Below, piece after piece: positions 25,574 to 34,117 of a DNA stretch of 48,891 nucleotides. The position numbers were made by a program, and so were the translations under genes. Numbering within the stretch: the first letter of the stretch is position 1; every line of letters starts with the position of its first letter. This DNA comes from Candidatus Fermentibacterota bacterium (GTDB lineage: Bacteria; Fermentibacterota; Fermentibacteria; Fermentibacterales; JCC-6). Location: assembly GCA_014728175.1 (NCBI GenBank), contig WJMA01000034.1, positions 1 through 48,891 on the forward strand, written 5' to 3'. Below the pieces are notes generated by a model. It searched no databases and was not told the origin of the DNA. It saw nothing but the letters and a program-made list of their open reading frames with translations.

Positions 25574-26707
25574 ATGACCGCTACGGCAGAGACCGAGTTC
25601 CTTCCCGCCGAGAGGGCCGACCCCGAACAGGTCGAGCAGCAGGTAAAGAACCTGTCCAGTAATCCCATCATCGATACCGTGATGCGCGCGCTTCCCGGCA
25701 TGCTTGCCGTCCTGAACGGGCAAAGGCAGATCGTAACCGTCAACGAGGAGATGATGAGGATGCTGGGCATCGAGCATGCCCGGGAGGCCCTGGGGCTGAG
25801 GCCGGGGGAGGCGTTGAATTGCGTGCACGCTGACCAGAAACCCGGCGGATGCGGAACCACCTCGTACTGTCGTACCTGCGGAGCGGCGATTGCCATACTG
25901 GCCGCCTCGGAGAGCGACGAGCCCCGGGAGGGCGATTGTGTGGCCGACGTCCGGAAGAACGGCCGGGTGGTCAACTTCCAGTTCCGTGTACACTGTTGCC
26001 CCATAGATATCGGCGGCGAGTCCTTCCTGCTGTTCTTCCTTCGCGACGATACGGCTGGCAAGAAGCGGGCCATCCTGGAGAGGACGTTCTTTCACGACAT
26101 GAAGAACATCCTGCAGGGCGTGATCAGCATGACGTCCATGATCAGGGTTTCTTCCAGACTAACCGCCGAGCAGATGGCCGAAAGGGCCGAGCGTCTGGTG
26201 GAGCAGCTGGCCCGGGAAATGGACATCCAGAGGGCGCTGTTCAGCGAAGAGGTCTCCTACAATCCTTCCTTCCGCAGGATCGACATAGAAAAACTGATCG
26301 ACGACGTCAGAAGCGTGCTGGCCGGTCATCCCGCCGGCAAGGAGAGGGCGATCCAGGTCAGCATCGAAGAGGGCCTTGAGCTGACCACCGACCCTGCCCT
26401 GCTCAGAAGGGTGCTTCTGAACATGCTGATAAACGCCTGCGAGGCCAGCGAGCCGTCGGACGTGGTCAAGCTGGACGTTTCGGGCGTTTCGGACGGGGTT
26501 CGGTTTTCCGTGTGGAATCCAGGTCATATTCCCGAGGCCATCGCCCTGCGGGTCTTCCAGCGTAACTTCTCCACCAAGGACGGCCGCACCAGAGGTCTGG
26601 GAACCTACTCCATGAAAATGTTCGGGGAGAGCTACCTCAAGGGCGAGGTAGGATTCGATACCGACTCGGAGGAGGGAACCACCTTTCACGTGACCCTTCC
26701 CGCCTGA
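25574..26707 (+). CDS. Soluble PAS-domain histidine kinase with a four-cysteine cluster
   Basis: A 377-residue cytoplasmic kinase with no membrane segment. Residues ~30-155 are a PAS domain (MRALPGMLAVLNGQRQIVTV). A loop carries Cys83, Cys93, Cys99 and Cys102 (NCVHADQKPGGCGTTSYCRTC), suited to metal or Fe-S binding. The phosphoacceptor region has His174 (TFFHDMKNILQGVISM). The HATPase domain has LLNMLINACEASEPS (N box, ~285) and RGLGTYSMKMFGE (G box). Start ATG 25574 follows GGGAGGGGGAG. No response regulator is adjacent, so it is an orphan. A redox- or metal-sensing role is inferred from the cysteines and the anaerobic context. Confidence 0.85.
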   Translation: MTATAETEFLPAERADPEQVEQQVKNLSSNPIIDTVMRALPGMLAVLNGQRQIVTVNEEMMRMLGIEHAREALGLRPGEALNCVHADQKPGGCGTTSYCRTCGAAIAILAASESDEPREGDCVADVRKNGRVVNFQFRVHCCPIDIGGESFLLFFLRDDTAGKKRAILERTFFHDMKNILQGVISMTSMIRVSSRLTAEQMAERAERLVEQLAREMDIQRALFSEEVSYNPSFRRIDIEKLIDDVRSVLAGHPAGKERAIQVSIEEGLELTTDPALLRRVLLNMLINACEASEPSDVVKLDVSGVSDGVRFSVWNPGHIPEAIALRVFQRNFSTKDGRTRGLGTYSMKMFGESYLKGEVGFDTDSEEGTTFHVTLPA

Positions 26708-26724
26708 GCGGCGGGGAAATCGAA

Positions 26725-27432
26725 TCAGGGACGCGCCGGCACGCTGTCGGGAAGCAGGTCCCGGACGTCCATGTAGACGTAGGGTAGATCGTCCAGCTCC
26801 CCGGCCATCCACTGGACCAGGGGGTCCGGGTGGGAGAGGGCCTTTCCCAGCAGCAGCAGGTACACCTCCGAGGTTGACTCCAGCTCTTCGGAGAGCTCAT
26901 CGGCATGTTCGGGGGATGCGTAGCGGAACGAAACGTAGCATTCCCATGCGGCGCGCGCCCTGTGCGCTCCCAGAAGAAGCAGAAAAGGTTCCAGGGGAGT
27001 ATCCGGGTGGTCGCTCAGGTACTCCATGGCATGGGTGACCTCTCGCAGCGGAACCTCCGGCACACCTTCCCACTCGTAGGCATGGGGGGCCTGCGAGGCG
27101 TAGGACCGGGCCAGTTGACGCGCCGCCGGATGGTCGACCAGGGCCACGATGCCTCTCTCCATCCCCGCAGCAACCTCCAGGCTGACCGTGTCCACCCAGG
27201 ACCGGCAGGCTTCGAAGTCCAGGCCGGAGCGGAAGCCGTCCCATCTTGCCAGGTACTCCCGCAATCCGGGCCGGAGGAACGCCGGATAGTCACGGAGATC
27301 GATATCGGCAGAGTCCGGATTTATCACCCAGTACCGATCCAAGAGGCTTTCCACGACGGTTCGGTACGGTTTGGCCTCAGCGAAGAAGGCGAATGCGAGC
27401 AGCAGCATCATGGATAGAGCCGAAAGCCTCAT
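26725..27432 (-). CDS. Exported protein of unknown function
   Basis: A 235-residue protein with a signal peptide (MRLSALSMMLLLAFAFFAEA). The mature part is mostly alpha-helical with many charged residues (SYASQAPHAYEWEG, YLSDHPDTPLEPFLLLLGAH). I recognise no family and no catalytic motif. It follows guaA by 7 bp on the same strand and may be co-transcribed with it, although the functions look unrelated. Confidence 0.6.
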   Translation of the reverse strand: MRLSALSMMLLLAFAFFAEAKPYRTVVESLLDRYWVINPDSADIDLRDYPAFLRPGLREYLARWDGFRSGLDFEACRSWVDTVSLEVAAGMERGIVALVDHPAARQLARSYASQAPHAYEWEGVPEVPLREVTHAMEYLSDHPDTPLEPFLLLLGAHRARAAWECYVSFRYASPEHADELSEELESTSEVYLLLLGKALSHPDPLVQWMAGELDDLPYVYMDVRDLLPDSVPARP

Positions 27433-27439
27433 GGCGGCC

Positions 27440-28402
27440 TCAGACCGCCTCTATGGTCGAAGGGGGCTTGGAAGCGATGTTGTAGGTGACGCTGACCACT
27501 CCGGGGACGCTCTCGACCATCTCCGAGGCCAGCGCCCGTAGCGTATCGAACGGAAGCTCTGTGGGGGTCGCTGTCCTGGCGTCCACGCTCTCCCAGCAAC
27601 GGACCTCTATCTGCAACCCGAAGTCCCTCCGGCCGTCCCTGATGCCGGTAACCCTGTCCTGGTGCAGTATGGCCATGTACTGGAAAGCGCCGGTACCTTC
27701 CAGCCTTCTCTCCACCAGCGCGGTGGCCTTCCTTACGGTCTCTATTCTCTCCGGGGTGGCCTCGCCTATCACCCTGGCCGCCAGGGCGGGTCCGGGAAAG
27801 GGTATCCGCTCGAAGACCTCCCGGGGAAGGCCCAGGGCCTCCCCTACCTTTCTGACTCCGTCCTTGCGTATCTGGACCAGGGGCTCGATTATGCCGTAGC
27901 CGAACGCCTCCTCGGGATCTATTCCCAGCTGCTCGAAGACGTTGTGCTGTCTCTTGATGCCGGCGATGGTCTCGTCCACGTCGGTCAGGATGGTTCCCTG
28001 CAGAAGATGGGTGGCGCCGCTCTCCCTGACCACCCTGCCGAATACGTCCCTGTAGAAGGTCTGGGTGACCGCCTCACGCTTCTCCTCGGGGTCGGTCAGG
28101 CCGGAGAGCGCGGACAGGAACTCGTCTCTGGCGTCAACCAGCTCGACTGGAACGCCCAGGCTTTCGAACAGATCCACCACTCTCCGGGGCTCTTTCTGTC
28201 TCATAAGGCCATTATCTATGAAAACCGTCCTCAATCGGTCGCCGAGAGCCCGGTGACCCAGCATGGTGACCGCCGAAGAGTCCACCCCCCCGGAGAGGGC
28301 GTTTATGGCCATGCCGTCTCCAACCTTCCGGCGTATCTCCTCTATCTTCTCCTCTACGAACGCGGGGGCGTCCAGGTCCCGGGTGGTGATCTCATCGGTC
28401 AT
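27440..28402 (-). CDS. guaA: GMP synthase, ATP-pyrophosphatase subunit (stand-alone)
   Basis: A 320-residue protein covering only the ATP-pyrophosphatase and dimerisation domains of GMP synthase, which aminates XMP to GMP. Motifs are INALSGGVDSSAV (PP-loop), VFIDNGLMRQKE, LLQGTILTDV, RIPFPGPALAARVIGE and the C-terminal NIASKPPSTIEAV. Bacterial GuaA is usually ~510-525 residues with an N-terminal glutamine amidotransferase domain; that domain is absent here and no separate amidotransferase lies nearby. Split GMP synthases are typical of archaea. ATG 28402 follows GGGAAGAGAG; the frame upstream shows no amidotransferase sequence, so this is not simply a missed start. Confidence 0.9.
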   Translation of the reverse strand: MTDEITTRDLDAPAFVEEKIEEIRRKVGDGMAINALSGGVDSSAVTMLGHRALGDRLRTVFIDNGLMRQKEPRRVVDLFESLGVPVELVDARDEFLSALSGLTDPEEKREAVTQTFYRDVFGRVVRESGATHLLQGTILTDVDETIAGIKRQHNVFEQLGIDPEEAFGYGIIEPLVQIRKDGVRKVGEALGLPREVFERIPFPGPALAARVIGEATPERIETVRKATALVERRLEGTGAFQYMAILHQDRVTGIRDGRRDFGLQIEVRCWESVDARTATPTELPFDTLRALASEMVESVPGVVSVTYNIASKPPSTIEAV

Positions 28403-28526
28403 GCGACTCTCTTCCCTTCCCCTGTCGTTTTGCGGTGGGTAAAACCTGCGCGGAAACCTTCCGGCGGCCGAAAGCCGCCAGCCAGCCTCTACGGCTACGA
28501 ACAATAACAGCGGTACGGGCTCCGGG

Positions 28527-29111
28527 CTAGCGCTCGACTTTTTCTTCGTCCGCTCCGAGCAGCGCCAGTTCCCTTACCCGGGCGTAATTCTTCGGATGGG
28601 TGGTAACGTGGTCCCATACATCGTCGGGGCTGGCGGCTCCCGGCTCTACCCCAAAATCCAGGCCGGCCTTGGCGAAGGCGTGGGCCACCAGCCAGGAGCA
28701 GATCGGGTAGTCACCCTGGTCGGTCAGCCGGCGGAATACGTAGGCTCCCAGCAGCAGCCAGTCCAAAAAGTGGGCCACCAGCTTGAGGAAACCGTACCTC
28801 CGGCCCACCTGCTCCTCGGCCTCGGCCAGGATGGCCCGAAGCTGATCCGGCCCCAGCTCCAGCGGTCTGTAAACCGCCACCAGATCCCTACTCTGCGGGC
28901 CGTAGCGGGTCCACAGGCGGTGCCGTTTCACCCGCATCAACGCCTCGATGACTACGCAGCTCTCTACGGTGCCTTTTTCTACGACCACCCCCACGTGGTT
29001 GACCTTGGTCCTGCTTTCTCCGAAGGAACGGGTGAAGAAGCGTATCAGGCCCGACAACAGGCCCCTGCCCCGAGTTAGAAACACATCTCCTGGCTGGAGT
29101 ATCGAAGCCAT
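28527..29111 (-). CDS. YiiX/YebB-like permuted papain-fold protein
   Basis: A 194-residue protein resembling the YiiX/YebB-like NlpC/P60 (circularly permuted papain-fold) family. It has LQPGDVFLTRG at the start, VNHVGVVVEKG (His of the catalytic pair) and GDYPICSWLVAHAF (Cys), in the order expected for the permuted fold. Family members include lipid- or peptide-processing hydrolases. No signal peptide is evident, although the central FLDWLLLGAYVF segment is hydrophobic. I chose ATG 29111; a longer in-frame start (29195) would add residues without family similarity and overlap the divergent promoter. Confidence 0.72.
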   Translation of the reverse strand: MASILQPGDVFLTRGRGLLSGLIRFFTRSFGESRTKVNHVGVVVEKGTVESCVVIEALMRVKRHRLWTRYGPQSRDLVAVYRPLELGPDQLRAILAEAEEQVGRRYGFLKLVAHFLDWLLLGAYVFRRLTDQGDYPICSWLVAHAFAKAGLDFGVEPGAASPDDVWDHVTTHPKNYARVRELALLGADEEKVER

Positions 29112-29138
29112 GGCATCACTCTCGTTGCGGCAGTGGGT

Positions 29139-29166
29139 TTGCGGCGAAGACAACACGGGGTACAAT
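29139..29166 (+). promoter_or_regulatory. Putative promoter of the DUF481-like gene
   Basis: TTGCGG (29139-29144), 16 nt and TACAAT (29161-29166) make a good sigma-70-like promoter. It lies ~43 bp upstream of the ATG at 29210 and on the opposite strand to the neighbouring papain-fold gene. Confidence 0.5.
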
Positions 29167-29209
29167 AATACCGTTGTCGGGGGTTGGTTACTCACCGAGG
29201 GGCGCTCTC

Positions 29210-29965
29210 ATGATTCAATGCAAGCTCATCAGTGTTCTGGTAATACTATCGTTCTGCCTCCCCGCCCGGGGAAAACCCGTCGTTACAGACATCGCACCGT
29301 CCGATTCCACCCGGTGGAGCAGATGGCTGAGTGGAGGCGGATTCGTGGACGTGGGCAACGTAAACAGCATGAGGCTGAACGTCCGCTCCAACCTGGCGTG
29401 CAGGCTGATCAATCCCTGGTCGTCCCTGCAAATCAACGGAAGCGCTTCCTACGGGGAGAGCAGGGAGGAACGCTACCTGGAGCGGATAAGCGTCGAGCCC
29501 ATGCTGGAGTATTACCTCACCAGACGCGACTTCACCCGGTTCGGAGTCTACTGGAAAAGGGACTACTTCGCCGGGATCAGCCATGCGGACGCCGTCCTAC
29601 TGGGCTTGGGCCGCAAGCTGGTCGAGACCGATGCCTTGGAGTTCACCGGAGAGCTGGGGGCGATGTACGAACAAAGGGTCAGTACCGCAGACAGCGTCCG
29701 GAACACCAGCAAGGCGTTCAGCGGCGCGGACGTAGCCTGGAGGCCCAGCGAGAGACTGGATTTCGTGGCAACCTGGGGTAGCACCCATGATCTGAGAGAC
29801 TTAGGCAACTGGGATTTCGAGGGTATCGTGAGCACCGAGAACGTCCTGGTCGAACATCTTTCGCTCTTGATAGGCTACGAGGTGCACTACTACAACCGCC
29901 CTCCCGCCAAGCTGGACAAAAACGTCGACATGAGCATCAGCGTGGAGCTCAAGGTATCGATGTAG
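29210..29965 (+). CDS. DUF481-like outer-membrane protein
   Basis: A 251-residue protein with a signal peptide (MIQCKLISVLVILSFCLPARG). The mature part is built of alternating beta strands such as GGFVDVGNVNSMRLNV, LQINGSASYGESREERY, FTRFGVYWKRDYF and LSLLIGYEVHYYNRPP. It ends in a strand (MSISVELKVSM) with alternating hydrophobics. This pattern fits DUF481, a beta-barrel outer-membrane family of unknown function. The start ATG 29210 follows GAGGGG. If correct, it is direct evidence of an outer membrane. Confidence 0.65.
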   Translation: MIQCKLISVLVILSFCLPARGKPVVTDIAPSDSTRWSRWLSGGGFVDVGNVNSMRLNVRSNLACRLINPWSSLQINGSASYGESREERYLERISVEPMLEYYLTRRDFTRFGVYWKRDYFAGISHADAVLLGLGRKLVETDALEFTGELGAMYEQRVSTADSVRNTSKAFSGADVAWRPSERLDFVATWGSTHDLRDLGNWDFEGIVSTENVLVEHLSLLIGYEVHYYNRPPAKLDKNVDMSISVELKVSM

Positions 29966-30069
29966 GTCCGGAGGGAAGCCTTCCCGATCTTACATTCGGG
30001 GAATACGGTGGGGATGATGGCTGTATACCATCCGAGTGCACAATGAAAAACCGGAAGGGAGAGATCCGT

Positions 30070-30801
30070 ATGAATAGGGAACATGGAACCATGGCCCTGT
30101 GCCTGCTCGTGCTGCCCCTGCTCTTGGCGGGTTGCGGCGGGAACGATGACCAGGCCGAGCAGGTCAGACAGATCTACGTGACCGGCTACGGCACTTCCAG
30201 CGCAGAGCCTGATCTGGCTGTGATAATAGCGGGCGTAGATGTTGCGCTTGACGACCCGGCCGAGGCTGTGGACTCGGCCGCCACCGCCGCGGAGGCCTTC
30301 ATGGCCAGCGCGTCCGAGTTGGGCCTGCAGGAGGACGACATGCAGACCAGCTACTACAACCTGTGGGTGGAGGAGGAGTACGACCCCTACACCGGGATGT
30401 ACACGGGCGAGACGGTGTACCGGGCCCAGCACCTGGTTAGGTTCGAGGTCCGGGACCTGGACGGGGTGGGAGAGCTTCTCTCCGGGCTGGTTAGGTCCGG
30501 AGCGAACTCCGTATCCAGCGTGTCGTTCACCGTGGAGGATCAAAGCTCCCTGAAGGACGACGCCTACGCCTCGGCGATGGAGAACGCCCGCGGCAGGGCG
30601 GAGCTGATCGCGGACGGTATGGGTCTTACCCTGGGAGAGATCCAATACGTCTCCCAGTACGGCGAGGCCTATCCGGCCGCCCAGGCATCGATAGGCTACG
30701 CGGACGCCATGTCCCGCAGCGCTGGAGCCAGCGCTCCTCCGGTCACCGCCGGCTCCTTCAGGATGTCCGCTCAAGTGCAGGTCACCTACGCCATCGACTA
30801 G
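30070..30801 (+). CDS. SIMPL-domain (DUF541) lipoprotein
   Basis: A 243-residue protein with a lipoprotein signal: VLPLLLAGCGG places a lipobox cysteine at about residue 22. The SIMPL domain reads IYVTGYGTSSAEPDLAVIIAG, then EDDMQTSYYNLW, VSSVSFTVEDQSSL and FRMSAQVQVTYAID. It is a paralog of the exported SIMPL protein at 12968-13690, but is membrane-anchored rather than soluble. ATG 30070 follows GGGAGAG. The gene sits downstream of the DUF481-like gene with a 104-bp gap. Confidence 0.82.
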   Translation: MNREHGTMALCLLVLPLLLAGCGGNDDQAEQVRQIYVTGYGTSSAEPDLAVIIAGVDVALDDPAEAVDSAATAAEAFMASASELGLQEDDMQTSYYNLWVEEEYDPYTGMYTGETVYRAQHLVRFEVRDLDGVGELLSGLVRSGANSVSSVSFTVEDQSSLKDDAYASAMENARGRAELIADGMGLTLGEIQYVSQYGEAYPAAQASIGYADAMSRSAGASAPPVTAGSFRMSAQVQVTYAID

Positions 30802-30813
30802 CTCGTACCAAAA

Positions 30814-30829
30814 GCCGTCTTCGGGCGGC
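30814..30829 (+). terminator. UUCG-tetraloop hairpin after the SIMPL lipoprotein gene
   Basis: GCCGUC-UUCG-GGCGGC forms a 6-bp stem with an exceptionally stable UUCG tetraloop, 12 bp after the stop. A second stem (GGGCC/GGCCC, 30830-30848) follows directly and ends in TTT. No long U-run is present, so termination is inferred. Confidence 0.4.
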
Positions 30830-30910
30830 GGGCCCACCCGGATGGCCCTTTGGTTATAATGGTGGAGTACCCGCGCAACAGGTGAGCTTTATCACTCGAC
30901 CGAGGTTACG

Positions 30911-33900
30911 ATGGACTCGCCCCACAAAGACGAGCTGACGGGGTTGCCCAGAAGGGACGCACTGGACCGGCTCGGCCGGGAGTTCGAATCCCGGCCGGAC
31001 GGCGAGGTGTGGTCGGTGATCATCGTGGACGTGGATCACTTCAAGATGATCAACGACGTCTACGGACACCTAAACGGCGACCGGGTGCTGAGACAGGTCG
31101 CCGATCTGCTCATGCGCAACAATCGCAGCGGCGACACTCCGCTACGCTACGGCGGCGACGAGTTCGTAGTGGTCATGCCGGGGACCGAGAAAATGCTGGC
31201 GGCCAACCTGGCCCAGCGAATCCTGGAGGACTTGGAGCATGAGGTGTTCCCCCAGGACATGGAAGTCAGTCTCTCCCTGGGAGTAGCCGACAGTGGATCG
31301 GTCGGCAGGAACCTGGCGAAGGTTCTGGAGCGGGCGGACCAAGCGCTCTACCAGGCGAAGAACAGTGGTCGGGGCAAGGTCTCCTTCTTCGAGGAGGAAA
31401 CCGGCCGCCGCCAGCCAGGGATATCCTTCGATCACTTCGTGGACAGGCATTACGAGTTGCGCAAGCTGCGGACGCTGCTGGACGAGGCCATAGAGGAGGG
31501 CGGGCGCTTCGCCCTGGTGCAGGGAGAGCCGGGCGTGGGCAAGAGCCGTCTGGTCCAGGAGCTGAGGCACTATTGCGACTTCAAGGGTTGCTGCTACTTG
31601 CAGACCAAGTGCGACGAGTTGGGAGCGTCCAGGCCGTACACCCTCGTAACCGGTCCGATGGATGACCACCTTTCCGTTCTCCCAGAAGCCCGGCGCTCGG
31701 AATTGGCGGTCTCGGTGGGACCGGTGCAGCGGCAGACCGCCGATCTTTTTCCCTCGCTGCCCCTGGAGGTCCGGGCGGAGACCGCCTCCGACCAGGAGGG
31801 CGCACTCTCCAGCGTAGTGTACTCCGAAGTTACCCGGTTGCTGTCTCTGATGTCCGAGGAGAGACCGGTGGTCTTTCACCTGGACGATCTCCAATGGATA
31901 TCCAGCCACGACCTCGATCTCCTGGGGTACCTGGTGCGGAACACGACCGGAAGCCGCGTGTTCTTCGTCTCCACCATGCGCACCCCTATCGACAGCTTCC
32001 CCGAGGTTCACAAGCAGGTAAGGGTGCTCTCCAGACTGGTCCCCTTCCTGTCGTTGGACCTGGAGGCCCTGCAGGGCGAGTACGCCAGCCACATGGTGAT
32101 GTTCGCCCTCCGCGACCCGCACATCCCCAAGGAGGTTCTGAAGAGGCTGGTAAGACAGAGCGGAGGAAATCCCTTCTACCTGCGGGAGCTTCTGAAATCC
32201 CTCCGGGAGAAGGGCTCGATAGTTTCGACGGAGTCCGGGGGCTGGAAGTACAGGATAGGCGAGGAGATCCCTCTTCCCCAGAGCATCTCTCAGCTGGTCG
32301 GCTCGCGGTTGGAGAAGCTGGACGATCTCAGCCTGGAGGTCATCCAGACCGGTGCCCTGGCCATCTCGGGTTTTCGAATAAGCCTGCTGAGCGAGGTTCT
32401 GGACCGGTCCGAGCTGGAGGTAGCCAGAGCGCTGGAGAAGCCTCTCAAGATGGAGTTGATCCGGGAGAGCGTGGGCCGGGACGGCGTTCCGGAATACTCG
32501 TTCATTCACGACACCGTTCGAAACTACCTCTACAACCGGATGACCATGGGTATGCGCAAGGCGATCCACGGGAAGTTCGGGGAGTACTTCGAGCGGCTAT
32601 ACCGGGAGGGCAATAGGGACGTCCTTAACAGGCTCGCCCACTATTACTCCGACGGCCTAAATCGCGGCAAGGCCGCGGAGTACACCCTCCAGGCGGCCAG
32701 AGATGCCCTGGCGAAGGACGCCAACCGGGACGCCCGGAGATGGCTGGAGAGCTACCTGGACCACGTGAGCCCGTCCGAGGAGGATCCAGAGACCGCCTTC
32801 GAGGTCCGCCTGAGGCTGGCCAAGGTCTACGTGATGCTGGCCGAGCACGAGAATGCGGAGGATACTCTTGAATTGGCCGGTAGGTACGCCCGGTCCGACC
32901 GGGACAAAGGCCTTGTTCACCTGGAGCGGGGACAGCTTTTTTACAACCGGGGTAGCTACGGGGAGGCCGCGGAGGAGCTGGCGAATCTCGAAGGCCTCCT
33001 CCCGGAGGGAGAGGAGCTCATAGGCTCCCGGATGAAGATGGGCTTCATGGAGCACATAGCCGGCGACAGCGACCGGGCCAGGGAGCTTTTCGAGGCGGCC
33101 CGGCTGAGCATCGAGGCCCTGGAGGACGAGGAGGCCCGCAGGAGACTCTTCGCCCGCTACTACAGCGCCCTGGGCTTCATTACCGCCAACACCGTCTCCA
33201 GGTCGAAAGGCCTGGAGCTGTCCCGCGAGGCCATACAGCTGTACAGGGAGATGGACGACAGGGTGGGGGAGGCGCGGGGGCTTTTAAACATGTGCGCAGT
33301 GCTCTCCGGAGAGGGCAACTACGAGGAGCGGATAAAGCTTCTCAACGAGGCTGTTAAGGCTTTGATCGAGGTAGGTGATACCCACTCCATAATGGTGGCT
33401 TACGTGAATCTGGGCCAGGTCTACCATACGCTGCACCAGACGGACATGTCCGAGGACTACTTCCGGAGGTGCCTGGAGCTCTCCGAAGCGACGGGAACCA
33501 GGAGGTTCGAAGTCTGGTGCTACTGTTATTTCGGACTCATTAGCCAGGCAGACAACGAGTTCGAGAATGCGAGGGAATGGTTCGTCAAGGCGATGGAGTC
33601 CGCATCGAAGCTGGGCCTGGGCCGGATGGAAATAGTATCCAAGCTCAACATGGCCCTGTTGCTCCTGGAGACCGGCGAGCTGGAGGAAGCCCGTAGGATG
33701 ATCGCCGATATAGAGTCCTCCGACGTTGCGCAAAAGATGGGTGGCGGGCTGGCCAGCGCCATGTACTTGTGCCGGGGGCTCGATCATTACACCAGGCCGA
33801 CGGACGACAAGGCAAGGGAGCTGGAGGAGGCGGAGAAATACTTCGGGAAGGCACGTACCGACGAGGATGCCCTGGACGTGACCCAGGATCTGGACTCGGC

Positions 33901-34117
33901 CTACTATCTGGCGCAATGCCTCAAGGATCAGGGGAAGACCGAGGAGTGCAGGAAGGTGGTGTCCAGGGCCAGAAAACGGCTGGACGAAGCTCTGTCCAGG
34001 ATAAGGAGCGGTATCTACCGCGACGGTTTCTGCGAGTCGGAGGCGGTTAGCGGAATAATCGAGTTGGATGAGGAACTGGGCAGTGAATCCGAGTCGATTG
34101 GCGGGGAAGGGGAATGA
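30911..34117 (+). CDS. GGDEF - AAA ATPase - TPR signalling protein
   Basis: A 1068-residue soluble regulator. Residues ~1-160 are a diguanylate cyclase domain with VDVDHFKMINDVYGH and an intact GGDEF at 81-85; an RxxD product-inhibition site (R72-D75) lies five residues before it. Residues ~175-560 are an AAA/STAND-like ATPase: Walker A GEPGVGKSRL (~205), Walker B VVFHLDDLQW, and a sensor region FALRDPHIP. The remaining ~450 residues are TPR-like repeats (NMCAVLSGEGNYEERIKLL, AYVNLGQVYHTLHQ). It probably makes c-di-GMP under control of an ATP-dependent switch; the input is unknown. A TATAAT box (30855-30860) lies upstream, and its stop overlaps the next gene (ATGA). Confidence 0.87.
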   Translation: MDSPHKDELTGLPRRDALDRLGREFESRPDGEVWSVIIVDVDHFKMINDVYGHLNGDRVLRQVADLLMRNNRSGDTPLRYGGDEFVVVMPGTEKMLAANLAQRILEDLEHEVFPQDMEVSLSLGVADSGSVGRNLAKVLERADQALYQAKNSGRGKVSFFEEETGRRQPGISFDHFVDRHYELRKLRTLLDEAIEEGGRFALVQGEPGVGKSRLVQELRHYCDFKGCCYLQTKCDELGASRPYTLVTGPMDDHLSVLPEARRSELAVSVGPVQRQTADLFPSLPLEVRAETASDQEGALSSVVYSEVTRLLSLMSEERPVVFHLDDLQWISSHDLDLLGYLVRNTTGSRVFFVSTMRTPIDSFPEVHKQVRVLSRLVPFLSLDLEALQGEYASHMVMFALRDPHIPKEVLKRLVRQSGGNPFYLRELLKSLREKGSIVSTESGGWKYRIGEEIPLPQSISQLVGSRLEKLDDLSLEVIQTGALAISGFRISLLSEVLDRSELEVARALEKPLKMELIRESVGRDGVPEYSFIHDTVRNYLYNRMTMGMRKAIHGKFGEYFERLYREGNRDVLNRLAHYYSDGLNRGKAAEYTLQAARDALAKDANRDARRWLESYLDHVSPSEEDPETAFEVRLRLAKVYVMLAEHENAEDTLELAGRYARSDRDKGLVHLERGQLFYNRGSYGEAAEELANLEGLLPEGEELIGSRMKMGFMEHIAGDSDRARELFEAARLSIEALEDEEARRRLFARYYSALGFITANTVSRSKGLELSREAIQLYREMDDRVGEARGLLNMCAVLSGEGNYEERIKLLNEAVKALIEVGDTHSIMVAYVNLGQVYHTLHQTDMSEDYFRRCLELSEATGTRRFEVWCYCYFGLISQADNEFENAREWFVKAMESASKLGLGRMEIVSKLNMALLLLETGELEEARRMIADIESSDVAQKMGGGLASAMYLCRGLDHYTRPTDDKARELEEAEKYFGKARTDEDALDVTQDLDSAYYLAQCLKDQGKTEECRKVVSRARKRLDEALSRIRSGIYRDGFCESEAVSGIIELDEELGSESESIGGEGE

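Noticed and set aside
31142-32569. 475-codon open frame opposite the GGDEF-AAA gene
   Set aside because: No domain is recognisable and the opposite strand encodes GGDEF and Walker motifs; a composition artefact.
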